In this document: one piece after another, positions 57,796 through 64,000 of the stretch
How the letters are laid out: each line of letters begins with the position of its first letter
Position numbering within the stretch: position 1 is the first letter of the stretch
Assembly: GCA_018889975.1 (NCBI GenBank)
Contig: CP076546.1
Location: 372,001-436,000, forward strand
Source of the DNA: Bacillus sp. NP157
Lineage (GTDB): Bacteria; Pseudomonadota; Gammaproteobacteria; Xanthomonadales; Rhodanobacteraceae
Direction of reading: 5' to 3'
Length of the DNA: 64,000 nucleotides
Made by a program: the position numbers and the translations under genes
The notes under the pieces: model-generated
The model's database searches: none
Seen by the model: the letters and a program-made list of their open reading frames with translations, nothing else
Told to the model about the DNA's origin: nothing

Positions 57796-58018
57796 GGGGA
57801 CTCCGTGCTACTTCAGATGGCCGCCCCGAGGGGGACGGAAACCGGCTGAGTATCGCAGTGGCCCCCGGGGAGGGGCAATCCGCACTGCCGCAAGAGCCCC
57901 GCCGAGGAATTGCCGACTCGGTATGAGATTTACCGCAGCGTGTTGTGGCAACATGCTCCCTGCGACGCCGGATGATGCGCGCAAGACATTGATGTCAAAG
58001 CACTAGGGGATAAAATCT

Positions 58019-60841
58019 GTGAACGGCATGACTATGCTCGGACAACGCAAGGTTGCGTTGGCAGTGTGCGTGAGCCTCGCTCTTTCCGCCTGTGGTGGCG
58101 GCGGTGGCGGGAAGAGCAGTGGCGGCGGTGCGATCATCGCCCCTCCGACGAATCCGACCAATCCGACCCAGCCCACGCAACCCACCCAGCCGGCGCAGCC
58201 GCCGCTGGATGCGCAGCTTTCGCTGACCAACGTCCGACCCGCCCAGGCAGCCGGCTTCAACGGCCAGGGCGAAGTCATCGGCGTGATCGACACCGGCGTG
58301 ACCCGGGCCAACCCCGCGTTGGCGGGGCGGGTGACCGCCAATCTCACGTATGTCGATCCTGGCAGCAACAACACCGCGATTGACGACGTCGTCGGCCACG
58401 GCACCGCGGTGTCGGAAATCGCAGCCGGCATTCCGTTCGGCAGCTTTGCCGGCGGTGTCGCACCGCAGGCCACCATCGTCTCGGCCCGCATCATCAACGA
58501 CAAGGCACCGTCGGACGACGGCTCCGGCCAGGGCAACCAGGCCACCACCGCCGACCCGCTGGGCACGGTCAACGCCGACGTCGCCGCGCGCGGCGCGCGC
58601 ATCTTCAACAACTCCTGGGGTGGTGTGTACTGGGACGTCAGCGACGCCGCGGCGACCAAGAGCTTCCACGACGCCTATGCGTCGCTCACGGCGAACGGTT
58701 CGCACCTGTTCGTGTTCGCCGCGGGTAACGATGGCAAGGCCAATCCGTCCGACGTGGCCGCGCTGCCGTCGCGCGCACCGGACGTCGAGCAGGGCTGGCT
58801 GACCGTCGTCGCGCTGGACAGCAACAACCCGACCCAGATCGCGTCGTATTCGAACCGCTGCGGCATCGCGAAGAACTACTGCCTGGCCGCGCCGGGCGAT
58901 GTCGTCGTCGCGTCGGCAGGCTCGACCACCACGAACATCTCCTACCAGATCTGGGAGGGCACCTCGCTGGCCGCGCCGCAGGTCTCGGGTGCCGCCGCCG
59001 TCGTGCACAGTGCGTTCCCGAGCCTGGATTACAACGCCGTCCGGCAGATCATCCTGGGCACCGCCGATGACCTTGGCGATCCCGGTCCGGATGCCATCTA
59101 CGGCTACGGTCGCCTCAACGTCGGCCGTGCCGTGCTCGGTCCGTCGCGTTTCGACTGGGGCGATTTCACCGCCAACGTCGCCAACGGGTCGCCGACCTTC
59201 AGCAACAACATCAGCGGCGCGGGTGGCCTGCAGGTGACCGGCGCGGGCCAGCTCACGCTGTCCGGCACCAATAGCTATGCGGGTGCGACCAACGTCAGCG
59301 GTGGTGCGACGCTGAACGCGGTGACGGCGATTCCGGGCGCGCTGAGCGTGCAGGGCGGCAGCCGCGCGATCCTGCGGGCGAACGTGGGCGGTAACCTCGC
59401 CAACGCCGGCATCGTCGCCACGGATGTCTCGTCGACGACCGTCGCCGGCAATTTCGTCCAGACCAGGGCGGGTCGCCTGTCGCAGTTGCTGGGCGCACCG
59501 CTGCTGGTGACCGGCACCGCCGCGCTGGATGGCGACTTCTACGTCGCCGGCGCGATACCGAACTACGCGAAGACCACCCACCAGCAGGTGTTGACGGCCT
59601 CGGCCGTCAGCGGTGTGTTCGCGACCACCACGCTCGCCAACGGTGTGTTCGTCTCGTCGAAGCTGCAGTACGCACCAACCGAAGTCTGGCTGGATACCAC
59701 CTCGCTCAGCATCGCCCAGGTGGCGGGTTCGACGATGGCGCAGTCCTACGCGGCGACGTCGTCGGCGCAGCGCCTCGACGGTGCGATGACCCAGATGAGC
59801 CAGAGCCTCGCACCGGGCGCAACGGCGGCAGGCAGCGTCGATACGTCGATGCTGATCGCCGCCGGCGGCATCCAGCAGTCGCCCGATACGCGGACGGCGC
59901 AGGCCTCGCTCGAATCGTTGTCTGGCCAGCTCTACGCGGCGGGCACGGCGGTGACGCTGGCCGGCATCGACGCGGGTAACGATGCGCTGATGTCGCACCT
60001 GGATGCCATGGGCAAGGGTGGCGCGTGGGTCCAGTCGCTGGATGCGCAGGGTGGCCTGAGCCGCGGTGGCTTCGGCAACGTCGGTTTCAACATCGGCGGC
60101 AACATGGTCGGCAACGACTTCCGCTTCGGCACCAGCGGCTTCGCCGGTCTGTCGATCGCGAACATGCAGAGCACCGGCCAGTTGTCGGGCAACTTCGATC
60201 GCCAGCGCAATCGCGCCACCGAAGGCTCGCTTTACGCGGGCTCGCAGGGCGCGAACTGGTATGGCGTGGGTCGCTTCGGCTTCGGCAGCTTCCGCGGCGA
60301 TACGCAGCGCCTGCTGCGCTTCGGCGACATGGGTTCGTCGTTCGCCGGTGGCGATAACAGCGGTCGCTACAACGTCGCTTATGGCGAAGTCGGTTATCGC
60401 ACCCACATGGGCGCGTTTGACTTCACCCCGTATGCCGACCTGCAGTACGCCAGCATCCGCCGCGATGGCTTCTCGGAACTCGGTGGCGACGGTTTCGGCC
60501 TCTCCGCCGACGGACACACCACGTCACGCTGGCAGGCTGGCTTCGGCATGCGCGCCGGCAGCACGTGGCTGACCTCGTACGGCAAGTTCCGCATGGACAT
60601 GAAGCTGGGCTGGCAGAATGCGTTCGCGACCAGCGGCGAAGTGTTCTCGGCACGCTACACGGGCGTCGCGCAGTGGGCGCCGGTGGAAGGCATCGGCCTG
60701 TCGCGGCGTGCCGCGACGCTGGGGCTGAACGCGGGGATGGACCTGGGTACGCGGACGCAGCTGGCGTTTGGTGTCGACCAGCGCTTCGCGGACCGGGACC
60801 ATTCGCGGTCGGCTACGGCTAGCGTTCGGGTGGCCTGGTAG
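58019..60841 (+). CDS. Autotransporter subtilisin-like serine protease
   Basis: 940 residues from the GTG at 58019 with AGGGGA 9 nt upstream; an ATG at 58028 is the alternative. Signal with lipobox VSLALSACGGGGGG, a Pro-rich linker, then a subtilase domain: Asp in EVIGVIDTGVTRANP, His in DDVVGHGTAVSEIAAG, Ser in EGTSLAAPQVSGAAAVV. One autotransporter passenger repeat (LSGTNSYAGATNVSGGATL) links to a C-terminal 12-strand barrel ending SVRVAW. Secreted protease anchored or released at the surface, as in NalP/SphB1. Confidence 0.92.
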   Translation: MNGMTMLGQRKVALAVCVSLALSACGGGGGGKSSGGGAIIAPPTNPTNPTQPTQPTQPAQPPLDAQLSLTNVRPAQAAGFNGQGEVIGVIDTGVTRANPALAGRVTANLTYVDPGSNNTAIDDVVGHGTAVSEIAAGIPFGSFAGGVAPQATIVSARIINDKAPSDDGSGQGNQATTADPLGTVNADVAARGARIFNNSWGGVYWDVSDAAATKSFHDAYASLTANGSHLFVFAAGNDGKANPSDVAALPSRAPDVEQGWLTVVALDSNNPTQIASYSNRCGIAKNYCLAAPGDVVVASAGSTTTNISYQIWEGTSLAAPQVSGAAAVVHSAFPSLDYNAVRQIILGTADDLGDPGPDAIYGYGRLNVGRAVLGPSRFDWGDFTANVANGSPTFSNNISGAGGLQVTGAGQLTLSGTNSYAGATNVSGGATLNAVTAIPGALSVQGGSRAILRANVGGNLANAGIVATDVSSTTVAGNFVQTRAGRLSQLLGAPLLVTGTAALDGDFYVAGAIPNYAKTTHQQVLTASAVSGVFATTTLANGVFVSSKLQYAPTEVWLDTTSLSIAQVAGSTMAQSYAATSSAQRLDGAMTQMSQSLAPGATAAGSVDTSMLIAAGGIQQSPDTRTAQASLESLSGQLYAAGTAVTLAGIDAGNDALMSHLDAMGKGGAWVQSLDAQGGLSRGGFGNVGFNIGGNMVGNDFRFGTSGFAGLSIANMQSTGQLSGNFDRQRNRATEGSLYAGSQGANWYGVGRFGFGSFRGDTQRLLRFGDMGSSFAGGDNSGRYNVAYGEVGYRTHMGAFDFTPYADLQYASIRRDGFSELGGDGFGLSADGHTTSRWQAGFGMRAGSTWLTSYGKFRMDMKLGWQNAFATSGEVFSARYTGVAQWAPVEGIGLSRRAATLGLNAGMDLGTRTQLAFGVDQRFADRDHSRSATASVRVAW

Positions 60842-60862
60842 GTTGGTTTGACGCAATAACGA

Positions 60863-60965
60863 TCGCGCGCAGGCGCGCTCCTACACGAGCCCATGTAGGA
60901 GCGCGCCTGCGCGCGAATCAAGACACCACGGCGCAGCCGTCGCCACGGAACGCGCCTGCGCGCGA
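60863..60965. repeat. REP-like inverted repeats between convergent genes
   Basis: A 23-nt unit at 60894-60916, starting TGTAGGAGCGCGCC, is matched exactly by its reverse complement at 60863-60885, with 8 nt between. A partial third copy (CGCGCCTGCGCGCGA) lies at about 60950-60964. GTAGGAGCG-led palindromes of this kind are typical intergenic repeats of Xanthomonadales. The hairpin may also end transcription of the protease gene. Confidence 0.9.
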
Positions 60966-60991
60966 AGTCGTTGCGACAACGTCCCGACGAC

Positions 60992-62149
60992 TTACGACTT
61001 GCCGTGGAACAACTCGCGCCCGATCAGCATCCGCCGGATCTCGTTCGTGCCCGCGCCGATCTCATACAGCTTCGCATCGCGAAGCAGCCGGCCTGCCGGA
61101 AACTCGTTGATATACCCATTGCCACCCAGGGCCTGGATCGCCTCCAGCGCGACGGTGACGGCACTCGTCGACGCGTTCAGCAGGCAGGCGGCGGGATCGA
61201 TGCGCGATTTCACGCCGTTGTCGAACTGCTGGGCGACCATGTAGGCAAAGCCGCGGGATGACTGCAGCGCGGTGTACATGTCGGCGACCTTGCCCTGCAT
61301 CAGCCCGAACGTGCCGATCGGTGCGTTGAACTGCTTGCGCTCGCGCACGTAGGGCAGGACCAGGTCCACAGCCGCCTGCATGATGCCGATCGGGCCGCCG
61401 GAGAGCACCAGTCGCTCGGTGTCCAGGCCGCTCATCAGCACGCGGACGCCCTCGTTCACTTCGCCGACGATGTTCTCGGCCGGGATCTCGCAGTTTTCGA
61501 ACACCAGCTCGCAGGTGTTCGAGCCGCGCATGCCCAGCTTGTCCAGCTTCTGCGCCGTGCTGAAACCCTTCATGCCCTTCTCGACGATGAAGGCCGTCAT
61601 GCAGCGGCTGCCCGCGGCGCGCGGGGCCGTGCGCATATACACCAGCAGCACGTCGGCGTCGGGGCCGTTGGTGATCCACATCTTCGAGCCGTTGGCGACC
61701 CAGGTGTCGCCGACCAGTTCGGCGCGGCAGCTCATCGAGCCGACCACGTCGGAGCCGGCACCCGGCTCGCTCATCGCCAGCGCACCGATCCACTCGCCGC
61801 TGGCGAGCTTTGGCAGGTACTTGCGGCGTTGTGCGTCGGTACCGTTGTGGTAGATGTTCTGCACGCAGAGGTTCGAGTGCGCGCCGTAGGACAGGCCGAC
61901 CGACGCGGAGGCCCGGGAGATTTCTTCCATCGCCACCATGTGGGCCAGGAAGCCCATGTCCGAACCGCCGTACTCGCCGGGGATGGTGATGCCGAGCAGG
62001 CCCATGTCGCCGAGCTTGGCCCAGAGGTCTTCGGGGAATAGGTTTTCGCGGTCGATACGGTCGGCGCGAGGAGCGATCTCCTTGTCGGCGAAGGCGCGGA
62101 CGCTATCGCGCAGGAGGTCGAGGTCTTCGCCAAGGGAAAACGGGCGCAT
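60992..62149 (-). CDS. Isovaleryl-CoA dehydrogenase
   Basis: 385 residues, family-standard length. Acyl-CoA dehydrogenase motifs: [71 protein letters not shown], and [33 protein letters not shown] end (positions about 345-372). The [16 protein letters not shown] stretch is typical of isovaleryl-CoA dehydrogenase, the step before MCC in leucine breakdown; the beta MCC subunit is 5 kb away. Confidence 0.9.
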   Translation of the reverse strand: MRPFSLGEDLDLLRDSVRAFADKEIAPRADRIDRENLFPEDLWAKLGDMGLLGITIPGEYGGSDMGFLAHMVAMEEISRASASVGLSYGAHSNLCVQNIYHNGTDAQRRKYLPKLASGEWIGALAMSEPGAGSDVVGSMSCRAELVGDTWVANGSKMWITNGPDADVLLVYMRTAPRAAGSRCMTAFIVEKGMKGFSTAQKLDKLGMRGSNTCELVFENCEIPAENIVGEVNEGVRVLMSGLDTERLVLSGGPIGIMQAAVDLVLPYVRERKQFNAPIGTFGLMQGKVADMYTALQSSRGFAYMVAQQFDNGVKSRIDPAACLLNASTSAVTVALEAIQALGGNGYINEFPAGRLLRDAKLYEIGAGTNEIRRMLIGRELFHGKS

Positions 62150-62233
62150 GCGTGCAACTCCGGGGAAAAGGCGGGGGAAATCACTGCCATCGTAGCGTTT
62201 TGGCGCGCCCGGGCCACGGCGCGTCGCAGCAAA

Positions 62234-64000
62234 TCACGCCTGGGCGGCGTCGGCGATGCGGTCGTGGACGCGGACCAGCAGCAAACACTGGCGGTCGACG
62301 AGGCGCAGGGTATCGCCTGCGGCGTGGGTACGTAGTGACGTGCCGACCACGAGTTCCGGGCTACCGAGCAGGGGAGCCGGGGTGCCGGCACGCAGGTGTT
62401 CGGCCAGCGCGTTGAAGCCGAAGGCCACGCGGTGGGCGGTGGCATCGACGGCCTGCGCTTCCTCCGTTGCGAGGGCCTGGCGGTGCGCGCCCAGCGTGGA
62501 AAGGTGCGACAGCCCGGCCTGCAGCAGGGTAAGCAGGCGCAGCGCGTGTTCGCCGTGGCCCGGGGGATGGCCTGGCTCGCCCAACAGTTCCGCGACGTTG
62601 CCGGCGACCAGGGCCTGTGCCGCGTGGGCGTCGCGCCGCGCGATCCGGTAGGGCAGGTCGTCGGCCTTGCCGGTGGCGTACTGGCCGGCGATGCGCTCCA
62701 GATAGCGCCCGTAGGCGAGCAGCGCGTCGGCGACCAGGTCGTCGAGGCGGCGCACGCGCCAGTCGGGCAGGACGAACCGGATCGCCACGGCCGCGACGAA
62801 GGCGCCGAGCAGGGTGTCGAGCAAGCGCGGCCCGATGGCGTCGTAGCCCGCGCCCACGCGATCGAAGCAGAGCAGGACGAACAGGGTGATGGCGCCCGTG
62901 GCCAGCGCGTAGCGGCGCAGGCGAAAGGCGAAGAAGGCGGCACCGGTCGCGACCAGCACGGGCAGGCGCCAGTCGCCGCCCGGCAAGGCGCGCAGCAAGG
63001 CCCAGCCGAGCAGCAGGCCGGCCGTGGTGCCGACGATGCGCTGGACGAAACGACGCCGCGTCGCGCCGTAGCCCGGCTGGCAGACGAACAACGTCGTCAG
63101 CAGGATCCAGTAACCGTGCAGGGGATGCAGCGCCAGCATGATCAGGTAGCCACCGAGCATGCCGATCGACAGGCGCATGGCGTGGCGAAAATGCATCGAA
63201 CGCCGGTTCAGCCGCAGGCGGACGCGGCGCATGGCGTCGGCCACGGAGGAGGGTTCGCCGCCTTGCAGGGCGATATCGCCGTCGCCGCGCAGGCTGCCTT
63301 CGTCTTCGATCAGCGCCTGCAGGCCTTCCATGTTGGTGAGCAGGGCCGCCAGTGCATCGTCCAGTGCGGGGTCGTCGCCCGGGCCGCGCTGGCGATGGGC
63401 GAGTGCGTCACGCAGGTCGTCCAGCGCCGCACGTGGCAGCGCGATCGACGTGAGCGGGGCGATCCGGCGAATGGCGTCGGCACGCTCGCGGCAGGCCAGC
63501 GCCTGCAGGCGCAGCAGTCGTCCGAAACGGAACATGACGTCGCTGTGGTACAGCGCGTTGGCCAGCTCATCGTACGGATAGTGCGACGAGGTAATCCGTT
63601 CGTGGATGTCCTGGGCGACGAAGAACATCGCCAGCCGCGAAGCAAGGCGACCGCGTGGCTGGCGCCGGCCGATGCGGTCGAACAGGGCGACGCGTGCTTC
63701 GGTCAGCGCCTGCACGGTGCGCTGGTTGCGCCGGGAGAAGTCCAGCGCAAGGGCATCGTGGTCGAGGCCGCGGACCGGTTCGAATTGCGCGGCCTTCGCT
63801 TCGATCAGCGTCGCCAGCGATTCGAACAGGCGAGCGAGCGCATGGCGGACCGCACGCTGCGGCGCGAGTGCGCTCCAGGCCAGCGACAACGCGCCGTACC
63901 AGGCTGCGCCGGAAAGCAGGGCGATCGTGTCCGCCGCACCATGGCTTCCGCCGGCGTCCGAGGCGATCATCGTGTAGACGGCGAGGATCAGCGTAGCCGT
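62234..64000 (-). CDS. FUSC/YccS-type membrane protein (partial)
   Basis: The frame stays open past the window edge, so the N-terminus is missing. At least 588 residues: a helical cytosolic middle (about 120-250), then a second membrane bundle (AMRLSIGMLGGYLIMLALH, GYWILLTTLFVCQPGYGATRR, LRRYALATGAITLFVLLC, LLDTLLGAFVAAVAIRFVLP) and a C-terminal cytosolic helix bundle. The VCQPGYGATRRRFVQRIVGT stretch matches the YccS/FUSC family, possible efflux transporters for aromatic acids. Function not proven. Confidence 0.82.
   Translation of the reverse strand, partial: TATLILAVYTMIASDAGGSHGAADTIALLSGAAWYGALSLAWSALAPQRAVRHALARLFESLATLIEAKAAQFEPVRGLDHDALALDFSRRNQRTVQALTEARVALFDRIGRRQPRGRLASRLAMFFVAQDIHERITSSHYPYDELANALYHSDVMFRFGRLLRLQALACRERADAIRRIAPLTSIALPRAALDDLRDALAHRQRGPGDDPALDDALAALLTNMEGLQALIEDEGSLRGDGDIALQGGEPSSVADAMRRVRLRLNRRSMHFRHAMRLSIGMLGGYLIMLALHPLHGYWILLTTLFVCQPGYGATRRRFVQRIVGTTAGLLLGWALLRALPGGDWRLPVLVATGAAFFAFRLRRYALATGAITLFVLLCFDRVGAGYDAIGPRLLDTLLGAFVAAVAIRFVLPDWRVRRLDDLVADALLAYGRYLERIAGQYATGKADDLPYRIARRDAHAAQALVAGNVAELLGEPGHPPGHGEHALRLLTLLQAGLSHLSTLGAHRQALATEEAQAVDATAHRVAFGFNALAEHLRAGTPAPLLGSPELVVGTSLRTHAAGDTLRLVDRQCLLLVRVHDRIADAAQA

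Noticed and set aside
58028-60841. ATG at 58028 as protease start
   Set aside because: Possible, but the ribosome site is better placed for the GTG at 58019. Kept as an alternative only.

Overview
The window is high-GC gammaproteobacterial DNA. Gene content, codon use and the GTAGGAGCG-type palindromic repeats near 60.9 kb suggest the Xanthomonadales, most likely the Rhodanobacteraceae (Luteibacter/Dyella-like); that placement is an inference. It holds one integrated mobile element of about 49.6 kb (about 96-49737) followed by ordinary chromosome.

Element boundaries. The host gene for tRNA-Arg(CCU) was cut in its anticodon loop. Its 5' half lies at 57-95 and its 3' half at 49738-49775, and rejoined they fold as a 77-nt cloverleaf. 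The shared core is the 7-nt anticodon loop CTCCTAA (89-95 and 49731-49737). A tyrosine recombinase (48103-49488) and a complete, sequence-divergent tRNA-Arg(CCU) (49559-49635) lie inside the right end, so the element appears to break the host tRNA gene and bring its own replacement.

Left part (0.2-11 kb): a putative excisionase-like HTH protein, HIRAN and J-domain proteins, an H-NS-like protein, and a 1-kb stretch full of hairpins with no credible gene (candidate structured RNA). Two units then follow with near-identical CRP-type promoters: an acidic protein ending in a 9-bp tandem repeat, and a four-gene set ending in an ankyrin protein. Last comes a large PHP-phosphoesterase/SMC-like ATPase protein that looks like a defence factor.

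Middle (11-28 kb): a stress and signalling cargo with Mn-catalase, two DUF892 ferritin-like proteins, a zinc alcohol dehydrogenase, an Nramp-like transporter, an EAL phosphodiesterase, a PP2C/SpoIIE phosphatase, a GntA-like hydroxylase with a DUF1989 protein, YetF-like and DUF6766 membrane proteins, a lone SdhD-like protein, and small paralogous proteins in pairs (DUF3606, HTH, receiver-like, and an ARLCLA family).

Right part (28-49.5 kb): a mobilisation and surface module. It has a ribbon-helix-helix-like relaxosome candidate, a lipoprotein and membrane proteins, two coupling-protein-like ATPases, an L,D-transpeptidase-family protein, ArdC-like antirestriction protein, a MobF (TrwC-like) relaxase, a spore-coat-U-like protein and a YadA-type adhesin. 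No recognisable VirB-type mating-pair genes are present, so it reads as an integrative mobilisable element that borrows a secretion channel. Promoters with -35 TTGACA, a 16-nt spacer and a dyad near the start site recur upstream of these units. The adhesin promoter closely matches the one before the ATPase operon, suggesting joint control.

Chromosome (49.8-64 kb): FAD disulfide oxidoreductase, aldehyde dehydrogenase, XseA, methylcrotonyl-CoA carboxylase beta subunit, a small lipoprotein, a thiolase, an autotransporter serine protease, isovaleryl-CoA dehydrogenase and a partial FUSC/YccS-type membrane protein. Three of these fit leucine and acyl-CoA catabolism.
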